Shown here in pieces: positions 18,706 to 26,307 of a stretch of 36,813 bases of DNA. Under the pieces are notes generated by a model. That model saw only the letters and a list, made by a program, of their open reading frames with translations. It made no database searches and was not told the origin of the DNA. The stretch comes from an uncultured Ruminococcus sp. (GTDB lineage Bacteria > Bacillota > Clostridia > Oscillospirales > Acutalibacteraceae): NCBI GenBank assembly GCA_905234015.1, contig CAJOFK010000013.1:1-36813 (forward strand). Direction: 5' to 3'. Both the position numbers and the translations under genes were made by a program. Each line of letters begins with the position of its first letter. Within the stretch, counting starts at the first letter, position 1.

Positions 18706-18713
18706 CATTGAAT

Positions 18714-19070
18714 TTATACATATATCAATTCATTGTTTACTATCTCCGTGACTTGGTTACGTATATTATTCATACATCTAATCCACATCATTTGATTGTC
18801 GGCTTTGAGTTGTTCAGTTACGCCTTCATTTTCGGCAAGCTGTTTCACAAGCCGGTCAAACATTTCTGTTGCTTCTCTGTCAATATCTGCGAGATAAGCG
18901 GTAAGTTTGCAACTCGTCAGCAGATTGAAATAGCGAAGCTTATGATACTTCTTGATATACCGTTCATGCCTTCTGCCCCAAATACCGATTTCTACCTTTG
19001 GTTGTTCGGGTAATCTTAAATCAGGCAACAAATAGTCGCCTTGTTGTGTGTAAGTGATTTCGTTTTTCAT
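18714..19070 (-). CDS. tnpV: TnpV family transposon-encoded protein
   Basis: This 118-residue protein has the characteristic TnpV sequence: YTQQGDYLLPDLRLPEQ near the start, IGIWGRRHERYIKKY, LLTSCKLTAYLADIDREA, and a C-terminal QMMWIRCMNNIRNQVTEIV. TnpV proteins are carried by Tn4451-like elements and by many Clostridia genomic islands; their role is unclear. GGAGG lies nine bases before the ATG. It is the last gene before the right terminal motif and supports the right boundary of the island. A block upstream of it resembles the tnpX promoter region in inverted orientation. Confidence 0.92.
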   Translation of the reverse strand: MKNEITYTQQGDYLLPDLRLPEQPKVEIGIWGRRHERYIKKYHKLRYFNLLTSCKLTAYLADIDREATEMFDRLVKQLAENEGVTEQLKADNQMMWIRCMNNIRNQVTEIVNNELIYV

Positions 19071-19093
19071 TTTGTAAAACCTCCGTAAGTTTA

Positions 19094-19130
19094 GATTATA
19101 TCCTACAAATCTAACTATCCGACTGTTTTA
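19094..19130 (+). promoter_or_regulatory. Block shared with the tnpX promoter region
   Basis: On the + strand this reads GATTATATCCTACAAAT, then CTATCCGACTGTTTTA. The - strand of 1899-1938 reads GATTATCCTACAAAGG, then CATATCCGACTGTGGA. Word order and spacing are conserved. Between the block and tnpV lies TATAAT on the - strand, so it overlaps the tnpV promoter. It may be a common regulator or recombinase binding site. Confidence 0.55.
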
Positions 19131-19188
19131 CAAAAGCCAAAGGGAGGCAACTTCCTTACGAAATGCCTCCCTTCGGGTGCTTGTTTTT
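19127..19188 (+). repeat. Right terminal motif with structured hairpin
   Basis: It begins TTTACAAAAGCC, forms a hairpin with outer stem GGGAGGC/GCCTCCC around AACTTCCTTACGAAAT, and ends TGCTTGTTTTT. It is the inverted counterpart of 101-166. The loop is nearly identical, while the stem bases differ but remain paired. Confidence 0.65.
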
Positions 19189-19209
19189 CTGATTTAAGAA
19201 GTGTCGGGA

Positions 19210-19242
19210 TTCGCAAGAGCGTTTAGAAAACGCTCTTGCGAA
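19210..19242. repeat. 33-base perfect inverted repeat outside the right element end
   Basis: TTCGCAAGAGCGTTT and AAACGCTCTTGCGAA are perfect 15-base arms around AGA. The long GC-rich stem could form a stable hairpin, but the nearest T run is about ten bases further on, so it is not a classical terminator. Confidence 0.75.
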
Positions 19243-19280
19243 CCATTATAATGATTTTTTATTATTCCATTTATCCTATA

Positions 19281-19309
19281 TTGCTTTATATTTAAAAATA
19301 TGATATACT
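19281..19309 (+). promoter_or_regulatory. Promoter of the cobalamin-controlled operon
   Basis: TTGCTT (19281-19286) and TATACT (19304-19309) are 17 bases apart. Transcription would begin near 19316, just before the riboswitch aptamer. Confidence 0.7.
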
Positions 19310-19330
19310 TAATTCAATTAAATATTGCTT

Positions 19331-19478
19331 GTACGGTTTCGCGAGGATTAATAGGGAAGGCGGTCAGAGTCCGCCGCAACAGCCATTACCGTAATTAGTC
19401 TAAAGAAAGCATTATGCCACTGAGTTTTCGGGAAGGCGCTTTGTAATATATGACTATAAGCCGGGAGACCTGCCGTAC
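19331..19478 (+). ncRNA. Cobalamin riboswitch
   Basis: The aptamer is closed by P1 (GTACGG at 19331-19336 with CCGTAC at 19473-19478). Hallmarks are AGGGAAGGCGGTC with the pairing AGTCCGCCGCAACAGCC, then GCCACTGAG, TCGGGAAGGCG, and the B12 box AGCCGGGAGACCTGCC at 19459-19474. It senses adenosylcobalamin or a related corrinoid and lowers expression when the ligand is plentiful. All genes to 26974 lie on the same strand with short gaps, so it probably governs the whole uptake operon. Confidence 0.95.
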
Positions 19479-19494
19479 TCGTATATATACTGTT

Positions 19495-19558
19495 CTTGGG
19501 CAATTGAAGAAACAGTACATAAGTCTCGATATGCCCTTTTATAGGGCAATTTTATTTA
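19495..19558 (+). terminator. Riboswitch expression platform (terminator/antiterminator)
   Basis: TGCCCT and AGGGCA around TTTAT form a short hairpin followed by ATTTTATTTA (19534-19558), ending just before GGAGG. An upstream copy of the right arm, TTGGGCAAT at 19495-19503, can pair with the same left arm. The two pairings are mutually exclusive, as expected for a transcription-terminating switch. Translational control through the nearby ribosome site is an alternative. Confidence 0.6.
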
Positions 19559-19572
19559 CGGAGGTTATATTT

Positions 19573-20913
19573 ATGAAAAGACTTATCTCTATTTCACTCG
19601 CCTTATTACTCTTAGTTTCCTGCTTTATGGTAGCGGTAAACGCGTCAACACTTTCTTATTCATTAAGAATTGAGGGTATTGATAAGAATTTTTACGACGC
19701 TGATATTGAAATCGAATCAAGCGATGAGATTAATTTAACGATTGCAGACGCTTTAACTAAAGCTAACAGCGACAGCAATCTTAATATCGTCGGTATCGAC
19801 ACCGGTTTCATCACGTCTGTTATGGGTGAGGAAAACGCTAAATTCGGCGGATATGACGGATGGCAGTATACCGTTAACGACGAAACTCCGATGGTAGGTA
19901 TCGGTGAATATCAGATTAAAAACGGTGACGCGGTTGTTTTATATTACGGCGATTATCCGTGCCAGATTCCTGTTATAGATTCCTCAAAGGCAAGCGAGGG
20001 CGTTCTTAAGTTTTCAAGTTATGATACGGTTTGGTATCAGGATGATAGCGGCGAATGGCTCTCTAAATCCGATTGGGCTCCGATTACCGACGCTGACGTT
20101 ACGTTAGACGGCGCTGAGTTTAAAACCGATGCTGCCGGTACTGTTACATTTGAAGCTTCTCAATATAAAAACGAAATTAACGTTCAGATTGAGAAAAAGT
20201 CCGATAAGGGTGCTCCTATGGTAAGAAGACTTCCTGCCGATTATATGGTATCTCTTACTTCAGGCGCAAGCGAAGCAACTACAGCGGCTTCCGAGGCTAC
20301 GTCAGCTGTTGAGACAACCGAGCCCGCTACTACTGTTCCCGCAACAGAAACTGCTGAGCCGGTAACAACTGTCACACAGCCCGAAACAACCGTTCCTGCA
20401 ACAGAGTCAACTGAACCCACGACAGTTGCCTCAGAGCCCGAAGCTACTGAGCCTGCTGTTAATCCCGATACGGTTGTAAATGTTCCTAAGGATAAGACAC
20501 TTTATGTTGCTCAGACTTATAAGATTAAGGCTGATATTAAAAACGCTGTAGGGAATACTTCCTATATCTCAAGCAGAAAGAGTGTTGCGCGTGTTGATAA
20601 AAACGGCAAAATAACCGCTCTCAAGAAGGGTGAAGCTGTTATTACCGTTAAGAACAATAAGGTAAGCAAGACCTTTAAAGTAACAGTTAAGAATCCTAAG
20701 CTTAACAGGAAAAGCGTTTCCTTGAAAAAAGGTCAGAAATTCACAATAAAAATTACAGGCAAATACGGCTCTCAGACCTATACATCTTCAAATAAAAGTA
20801 TCGCTAAAGTTAGTAAAAACGGTAAAGTAACCGCAAAGAACTACGGTAAGGCTGTTATTACCGTTAAGACCAATAAGAGCGTTACTCTTAAACTTAAGGT
20901 TACCGTAAAATAA
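19573..20913 (+). CDS. Secreted DUF4430 protein with two Big_2 domains
   Basis: The 446-residue product has a signal peptide (residues 1-25; LLLLVSC could also be a lipobox). Residues 27-120 are a DUF4430 domain, with the marker GGYDGWQYTVNDETPMVGIGEY followed by a GDAVVLYYG strand. DUF4430 is the bacterial counterpart of the transcobalamin/intrinsic factor C-terminal beta domain. A second beta region spans about 133-235, then a Thr/Pro/Glu-rich linker, then two Big_2-type Ig domains to the end. I chose the ATG at 19573 because GGAGG lies eight bases upstream; an open frame from 19450 runs through the riboswitch. It is the first gene of the B12-controlled operon and is probably a surface corrinoid-binding protein. 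Confidence 0.85.
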   Translation: MKRLISISLALLLLVSCFMVAVNASTLSYSLRIEGIDKNFYDADIEIESSDEINLTIADALTKANSDSNLNIVGIDTGFITSVMGEENAKFGGYDGWQYTVNDETPMVGIGEYQIKNGDAVVLYYGDYPCQIPVIDSSKASEGVLKFSSYDTVWYQDDSGEWLSKSDWAPITDADVTLDGAEFKTDAAGTVTFEASQYKNEINVQIEKKSDKGAPMVRRLPADYMVSLTSGASEATTAASEATSAVETTEPATTVPATETAEPVTTVTQPETTVPATESTEPTTVASEPEATEPAVNPDTVVNVPKDKTLYVAQTYKIKADIKNAVGNTSYISSRKSVARVDKNGKITALKKGEAVITVKNNKVSKTFKVTVKNPKLNRKSVSLKKGQKFTIKITGKYGSQTYTSSNKSIAKVSKNGKVTAKNYGKAVITVKTNKSVTLKLKVTVK

Positions 20914-20962
20914 ATAATCTTAATCGCCTGTAATCCTACTTTATTTTTCAGGAGGAGTTTTA

Positions 20963-21928
20963 ATGTCATTATTTAAAAAATCACTCGCTATGATTATCTC
21001 GGCATTGCTGATTATCTCTATGCTTTCAGCTTCTTTAGGTATGTCGGCTTTTGCCGCTGACGCTTATAAAATTACTGTTAAAAGTGTTCAGAATGTATTT
21101 AATGACGTATCAAAAATGTATAAAGCAGGCGATACATTCGATATAAAATATTACGTTCAAGCCGACGTGGATATGTATGACGGTGAAGTGTATCTTTATT
21201 ATGATAACGATTCTATCCGTATTCCTTCAAAAAAGGGAGCTGAACTCGGCGCAAAAATGTCTGAAGCCAATATTACCGGTATGGGTAACTACGATTCATC
21301 AAAGCAGCGCTACGGATATGTATATATGCCGAGCGGTTATACGGCTGATTACAGTAAAGAGGGCGTTCTTATTACATTCCATTTTACCGTACTTGATTCG
21401 ATTTCATCCGATCAGACGATAAACTTCGATATATACGGTCTTTACGCTATCGGAACGAAAATGGTTGACGGCGAGGAAATGGCTGACGTAAACGCCCGTA
21501 CAAATTATATCGCAAACGGAAAAGTCCTTTCTGAAAACAGATCCGGTTTTAAGACCAGAGTCGAGTTGACAGGCGGAAGCGAGGTTCAGCCTGATACTCA
21601 GCCTGTTACTTCAACCGAACCTCAAACAACTACGGCTCCTGTAACTACAGTTCCTCAAACTACTGCTGCTCCTTCCGCAACCGCTGCACCTACTACAGCT
21701 TCAGGCATCTACGGCGACGCTAACGGTGATAACAGAATAAGTATAGGCGACGTAACACTTATTCAGAAACATATGGTTAATCTTGCTTCAATGACTTCAG
21801 AAGCACAGGCAAGGTGTGATGTTAACGGCGACTCCAAGATGAATATTAAAGATGCCACTTGTATTCAGAAATATCTTGCGAAATTTAAGGACGGAGTAGG
21901 TATCACCGGAGAACCTTTCTCATCCTAA
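20963..21928 (+). CDS. Secreted cohesin-like plus dockerin protein
   Basis: This 321-residue protein has a signal peptide ending near SAFAADA. Residues 36-190 form a beta-sandwich resembling a cohesin domain (YKAGDTFDIKYYVQADVDMYDGEVYLYYDN, then a GVLITFHFTVLD strand, described here in pieces). A Thr/Pro linker follows. The C-terminus (about 250-310) is a type I dockerin with two calcium-binding repeats, GDANGDNRISIGDVTLIQKH and CDVNGDSKMNIKDATCIQKY. Cohesin-dockerin pairs assemble cellulosomes and amylosomes, so such a protein in a B12 operon is unexpected. GGAGGAG precedes the ATG. It may dock the capture machinery to a cell-surface scaffold, or the cohesin-like domain may itself bind ligand. 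Confidence 0.85.
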   Translation: MSLFKKSLAMIISALLIISMLSASLGMSAFAADAYKITVKSVQNVFNDVSKMYKAGDTFDIKYYVQADVDMYDGEVYLYYDNDSIRIPSKKGAELGAKMSEANITGMGNYDSSKQRYGYVYMPSGYTADYSKEGVLITFHFTVLDSISSDQTINFDIYGLYAIGTKMVDGEEMADVNARTNYIANGKVLSENRSGFKTRVELTGGSEVQPDTQPVTSTEPQTTTAPVTTVPQTTAAPSATAAPTTASGIYGDANGDNRISIGDVTLIQKHMVNLASMTSEAQARCDVNGDSKMNIKDATCIQKYLAKFKDGVGITGEPFSS

Positions 21929-21958
21929 GCTTATTTCATTATGTTTTATACCTCCGGC

Positions 21959-22024
21959 TGCGCGGTAAGGCTGTTATTACCGTTGAGACAATAAGAACGT
22001 AAAATTAAAGGTTTATGTAAAATA
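21959..22024 (+). pseudogene. Remnant of a Big_2 domain 3' end
   Basis: This intergenic stretch repeats the end of the first operon gene. CGGTAAGGCTGTTATTACCG and two more bases are identical at 20844-20865 and 21963-21984, and the similarity continues (AATAAGA-CGT, then AAATTAAAGGTTTATGTAAAATA) with small deletions that break the frame. It is a decayed duplicate of the Big_2 tail lying behind the cohesin-dockerin gene. Confidence 0.75.
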
Positions 22025-22039
22025 TTATAGGTGGTTTAA

Positions 22040-23449
22040 ATGGGTAAAAGGATTATTACGGTTATAGCTTCGTTAATTCTTGCCATAACTGTACCTTTTA
22101 CCGCATATGCAATCGAAGTTAACACCCTTGACGGCGTAATAGCGTCTGTTGAGGGTGTTATTTCATATAAGTGTAAGGAGCTCAACGTGAACTCAACCTC
22201 CGAAATACTTGATAAGTTAAGTGAAAATGCAGGTGAGTTTAACGTCGACTGGTACTACATAGCTTTATCTCAATATAAGGTTAATTGTAAAAACGAAAAG
22301 AGTGTAAAATCTTTAAAAACGGCAGTTGAAAAGTACTACGATAAAGGTCTTAACAACGTAAAAGCAACCGATCTTCAACGTGTTGCGCTCGCGTTATCCG
22401 CGTGCAAGGCTGATATAACCGATATCAGCGGTAAAAACCTTTTAGCTGACGCTACTTATAATCGTGCAAAGTATAAGCCTCTTGACGCTCAGGGCGTTAA
22501 TTCGCTTTCGTATGCTCTTTTATTACTAGATTCAAAAAGATATAAGATACCCGATAAGGCGGAAGATAACCGTGATACCATTATAAAAGCTATACTTGAC
22601 TGTGAGCTTGAAAACGGCGGATTTTCACTTTTCGGGAACGGCGCCGATATTGACTTAACTTCTATCGTACTTCAAGCCTTGGCTCCGTATAAAAACGACA
22701 GCAAAGTAAAAAACTGCGTAAACCGAGCGCTTGAGATTCTTTCAAAACGTCAGGATTCAAGCGGAGCATATAAAAGCTTCTCAAGTTTACCCACGGCTGA
22801 AACTACGGCTCAGGTGATTTTAGCATTAACCTCGCTAAAAATTAACCCGATAAACGATACGCGTTTTATAAAAAACGGAAATACCCTGCTTGACGGTTTA
22901 AATAATTTTCGCCTTCAAAGCGGAGCATACTGCCATATTACCGGATATTCGGAAAACAATATCGCTACATATCAGAGCTTCTGCGCAATGATATCAGTAT
23001 ACAGATTACTAAACGGAAATAAGAGCTTCTTTGACTTTACCGATGATATTGAATCGAATACTCATTCGGTTAATTCGAAAATAAAACAGTCTATAAGTAA
23101 GATTAAAAGTACGAAATCTACTGTTAATAAACAAAAGACCGTTAAAGAAAAACAATCTTCATCAAAAAGTTATAATTCCGTATCGGAAAATAAAACATCC
23201 GAAATAAACGATGTTAAGAATAATAAAAAAACTGATAAGAGCAGTGTAAGTAAGAAAAAGCCCTTGGTATCCAAGACTGAAACCGAGGAAACTTCCGATG
23301 AAAAAGTTCTTACAATAGGCGGATATGATATCCATAATCCGAAAGACGAAACTGAAAATTCTTCAACTTCGCCGTTGTATATTAATTCGATTATACTGAT
23401 TTGCGCGTATATAGTTTTGTTTTTCCTGAAGTCAGGAGGGAAAAGATGA
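22040..23449 (+). CDS. Membrane-anchored alpha/alpha-toroid protein (transcobalamin alpha-domain-like)
   Basis: This 469-residue protein has a signal peptide (1-25) followed by a helical toroid domain (about 28-335) with repeats such as ENGGFSLFGNGADIDLTSI, SSGAYKSFSSLPTAETTAQV and QSGAYCHITGYSENNIATYQ. These resemble squalene-cyclase/prenyltransferase repeats and the alpha6/alpha6 barrel of intrinsic factor and transcobalamin. A Lys/Ser-rich linker (about 340-435) leads to a C-terminal membrane helix (LYINSIILICAYIVLFFL) and a short basic tail. AGGTGG precedes the ATG. It overlaps the DUF4430 lipoprotein gene by four bases. I infer that it forms the barrel half of a split B12-binding protein. 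Confidence 0.8.
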   Translation: MGKRIITVIASLILAITVPFTAYAIEVNTLDGVIASVEGVISYKCKELNVNSTSEILDKLSENAGEFNVDWYYIALSQYKVNCKNEKSVKSLKTAVEKYYDKGLNNVKATDLQRVALALSACKADITDISGKNLLADATYNRAKYKPLDAQGVNSLSYALLLLDSKRYKIPDKAEDNRDTIIKAILDCELENGGFSLFGNGADIDLTSIVLQALAPYKNDSKVKNCVNRALEILSKRQDSSGAYKSFSSLPTAETTAQVILALTSLKINPINDTRFIKNGNTLLDGLNNFRLQSGAYCHITGYSENNIATYQSFCAMISVYRLLNGNKSFFDFTDDIESNTHSVNSKIKQSISKIKSTKSTVNKQKTVKEKQSSSKSYNSVSENKTSEINDVKNNKKTDKSSVSKKKPLVSKTETEETSDEKVLTIGGYDIHNPKDETENSSTSPLYINSIILICAYIVLFFLKSGGKR

Positions 23450-23922
23450 AAAAGCTTATTCTTTTCCTGTCGCTTATATTATTATTGTCATCCTGTTCTG
23501 TTAAATCAGTTGACGATTATTATAACGAGAAAAGCTCGGGAAAGCTCACCGCGGTTATATCCGTTAATTGTAAAACCGCGGTGAAATATAAAAATTCAAA
23601 AAGAAAAAATGCCGATATACTTAACTCTTATAAAGTTAACTTTAATAAGGGCGATACAGTATTTACCGCTTTAAAAAACGCCTGTAAGGATAATAAAATT
23701 CAGTTTGAATATACGGGCTCCGGCGACAGTTTATATATAGAGGGGATAGACTACCTTTATGAGTTTGACTGCGGCGAGCATTCAGGCTGGGAGTACAGGG
23801 TTAACGGTAAATTTCCGAGCGTAGGCTGTAATGCTTATAAGCTTAATAACGGGGATAAAATTGAATGGCTTTATACCTGTGATTTAGGTGCGGATATCGG
23901 CAACAGATATAAGGGGGAATAG
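23446..23922 (+). CDS. DUF4430 lipoprotein (transcobalamin beta-domain-like)
   Basis: This 158-residue protein has a lipoprotein signal with lipobox LSSC (Cys17), placing it on the outer face of the membrane. The mature part is one DUF4430 domain: GDTVFTALKNACKD, then CGEHSGWEYRVNGKFPSVGC and LNNGDKIEWLYTCD. The GW-Y-VNG motif is shared with the first operon gene and with the beta domain of animal B12 carriers. The ATG at 23446 overlaps the toroid gene (ATGA), with GGAGGG upstream. Close coupling suggests that the two domains pair around one ligand. Confidence 0.87.
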   Translation: MKKLILFLSLILLLSSCSVKSVDDYYNEKSSGKLTAVISVNCKTAVKYKNSKRKNADILNSYKVNFNKGDTVFTALKNACKDNKIQFEYTGSGDSLYIEGIDYLYEFDCGEHSGWEYRVNGKFPSVGCNAYKLNNGDKIEWLYTCDLGADIGNRYKGE

Positions 23923-23923
23923 T

Positions 23924-24769
23924 ATGAACAGTTTTAAAAATATTCACCCTGCTGTATCTTTTTTCTGCTTCTTTTTTATCATTTTTATAATTATTTTCTC
24001 CTTTAATCCGATTTATTTAATTATCGGTTACTTGGGAGCGTTTCTGTTTTCTCTTACGATTCTTGATAAAAAAGCTGTATTTAAGAGTTTAATTTTTCAA
24101 CTTATTATTTTTGCTCTTATAACTGTTACAAATCCGCTTTTTTCTCATAACGGAGCTACAATCCTGTTTTTTATTAACGATAACCGAATTACGCTTGAAG
24201 CGCTGATTTACGGCGCAGTGCTGGGCTTTACTGTTACCGGCGTTATAATCTGGTTTAAATGCTTTAATATGGTTTTCGACAGCGAAAGGTTAATATACCT
24301 GTTCGGAAAGATTTTTCCGTCCTTAGCTCTCGTTATTTCAATGACTTTAAGGTTTATTCCGGGGTTTATAAGAAGTTTCAGGCAAATTAATACCGCTTCA
24401 AAAATCAACGGTTCATATCGCTTGGGTATGAAACGTTTTTTAAACAGCTTTTCCGCTGTTATTACCGACAGTATGGAAAGCGCGATTATAACTTCAGACA
24501 GTATGAAGGCAAGAGGCTACGGGCTTAAGGGACGTACTTTTTATCACCGTTTTAAGTTTAATCTTCGTGATTTAGTTTATTTACTGATATTTATATCGGC
24601 TTTTATTATTTGTGTTTTATTTAAAACAGAGTTTGAGTTTTATCCTAATTTTACTTTAAATTCAATTAATGTTATCGGAATAATATCTTTTGCTGTTTTA
24701 TCATTTCTGCCGTTTATAATTGAGCTAAAGGAGGGCGTTAAGTGGAAATATTCAATATCAAAAATCTGA
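23924..24769 (+). CDS. ecfT: ECF transporter membrane component EcfT
   Basis: This 281-residue integral membrane protein couples the ATPases to the substrate-binding S component. It has hydrophobic segments at about 10-60 and 65-115, another near 135-155, and a C-terminal pair near 222-275. The cytoplasmic coupling region contains the family motif SMKARGYG. The ATG at 23924 follows the lipoprotein stop by one base, with AAGGGGGA upstream. Its 3' end overlaps the ATPase gene by 28 bases. It is unusual in being encoded with a dedicated ATPase and S component, which marks a substrate-specific (group I) ECF system. Confidence 0.92.
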   Translation: MNSFKNIHPAVSFFCFFFIIFIIIFSFNPIYLIIGYLGAFLFSLTILDKKAVFKSLIFQLIIFALITVTNPLFSHNGATILFFINDNRITLEALIYGAVLGFTVTGVIIWFKCFNMVFDSERLIYLFGKIFPSLALVISMTLRFIPGFIRSFRQINTASKINGSYRLGMKRFLNSFSAVITDSMESAIITSDSMKARGYGLKGRTFYHRFKFNLRDLVYLLIFISAFIICVLFKTEFEFYPNFTLNSINVIGIISFAVLSFLPFIIELKEGVKWKYSISKI

Positions 24770-26307
24770 GCTTCAAGTATAATAAATCCGAAAATTACGC
24801 CCTTAAAAATATTAATATTAAAATTAACCGCGGCGAGTTTTTGCTTTTAATCGGAAGCTCCGGTTCGGGAAAAACAACTCTCCTGCGTATGCTAAAAAAA
24901 GAACTAACTCCGCTCGGAGAGATAAGCGGCGAAATCCTCTTTAATGGTGAAAACATAGATAATCTTTCCGACAGGGACAGCGTTTCTAAAATTGGTTTCA
25001 TAATGCAGGATCCTGACAGTCAGATTGTAACCGATAAGGTGTATTCCGAGCTTGCGTTCGGACTTGAAAACCTCGGCTGTAAAAGAGAAACAGTCTGTTC
25101 AAAGGTTGCTGAGCTTTCAAGCTGCTTCGGTTTTTCAGATATTATTGAGAAATCAACAGATAAGCTTTCCGGAGGAGAAAAACAGCTTCTTAATTTAGCT
25201 TCGGTTATAGCTATGAATCCCGAGGTTATTATTCTTGACGAGCCTGTATCAATGCTCGACCCGATTTACGCTTTGAAACTTATTAATATGCTTAAACAGC
25301 TAAACGACGATTTCGGAGTAACTGTAATAGTAGCGGAGCATCATTTGCAGGAGATTTTTAAATACGCTGACCGTGTATTATGTATTGAAAACGGCGGGAT
25401 TATTGCTGAAAACTCTCCCCGTGATATTTGCGCTGATTTAAAGGATAGTATTATTGAATCTACTCTGCCGATTCCTGCGAGGTTATTCAACAGATTAAAA
25501 ACCGAATCCTCCTGTACGATAACGGTTAAGGAGGGGAGAGAGCTTCTTTCTTCATTTAAAGTCAGTGATAATAATTCCTATTTAGAATTAAAACATAACG
25601 ATTTGGCGTTATCCTGCAAGAATATTTTCTTCAGATATGAAAAGCAGGGCAGAGATATTCTGAAAGGGTTAAACTTCAATATCAAAAAGGGCGAAATTTA
25701 CGCTCTTATGGGAGAAAACGGCTGCGGTAAATCTACTTTGCTTAACGTTATAAACGGAAATATAAAGCCGTATCGCGGAAAAGTAAGGTTCAATTCCCGC
25801 ATAGCTTATCTGCCTCAGAATCCTAAATATGTTTTTACTAAGGATAAGTTAAGTGATGATTTAAATACTGCCGATAATAAAAACCTTGAATTAGTCGATA
25901 AACTGGAGCTTAATGAGCTTCTAGATTCCCATCCTTATGATTTAAGCGGCGGCGAGCTTCAGCGCGCGGCTATGTGTAAAATACTTCTAAGCGATCCGGA
26001 TATTATTTTACTTGACGAGCCCACAAAGGGACTTGATACATACGCTAAAGATAAGCTCGGAGATATACTCAGAACGCTTACAGATATCGGTAAAACAGTT
26101 ATTTTAGTTTCTCATGACGTAGAATTCTGCGCTGAGTATTCAGACAGGTGCGGACTTCTTTTTAACGGTGAAATCACAAGTGAGGGTTCTGTTAGAGAGT
26201 TTTTCGGCGGTAATATATTCTTTACGACTGCTGCCTCAAAGATGTCAAAGGGTATTATAGAAAACGCCGTAACTATAGAAGATATAATCAGGTGTATAGA
26301 TGGCTAA
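24742..26307 (+). CDS. ecfA: Fused double-ATPase subunit of the ECF transporter (EcfA-EcfA')
   Basis: This 521-residue protein has two ABC ATPase domains in one chain. Domain 1 has Walker A GSSGSGKTT (38-46), signature LSGGEKQ (141-147) and Walker B VIILDEP (161-167). Domain 2 has Walker A GENGCGKST (323-331), signature LSGGELQ (400-406) and Walker B IILLDEP (420-426). Both look catalytically complete. ECF systems usually use two separate ATPases, though fused forms are known. The GTG start at 24742 is supported by AAGGAGGG seven bases upstream. It overlaps EcfT and the S component. The protein powers import by ATP hydrolysis at the cytoplasmic face. Confidence 0.93.
   Translation: MEIFNIKNLSFKYNKSENYALKNINIKINRGEFLLLIGSSGSGKTTLLRMLKKELTPLGEISGEILFNGENIDNLSDRDSVSKIGFIMQDPDSQIVTDKVYSELAFGLENLGCKRETVCSKVAELSSCFGFSDIIEKSTDKLSGGEKQLLNLASVIAMNPEVIILDEPVSMLDPIYALKLINMLKQLNDDFGVTVIVAEHHLQEIFKYADRVLCIENGGIIAENSPRDICADLKDSIIESTLPIPARLFNRLKTESSCTITVKEGRELLSSFKVSDNNSYLELKHNDLALSCKNIFFRYEKQGRDILKGLNFNIKKGEIYALMGENGCGKSTLLNVINGNIKPYRGKVRFNSRIAYLPQNPKYVFTKDKLSDDLNTADNKNLELVDKLELNELLDSHPYDLSGGELQRAAMCKILLSDPDIILLDEPTKGLDTYAKDKLGDILRTLTDIGKTVILVSHDVEFCAEYSDRCGLLFNGEITSEGSVREFFGGNIFFTTAASKMSKGIIENAVTIEDIIRCIDG

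Noticed and set aside
19450..19572. Upstream extension of the first B12 operon gene
   Set aside because: It overlaps the riboswitch and expression platform; the signal peptide and ribosome site place the start at 19573.
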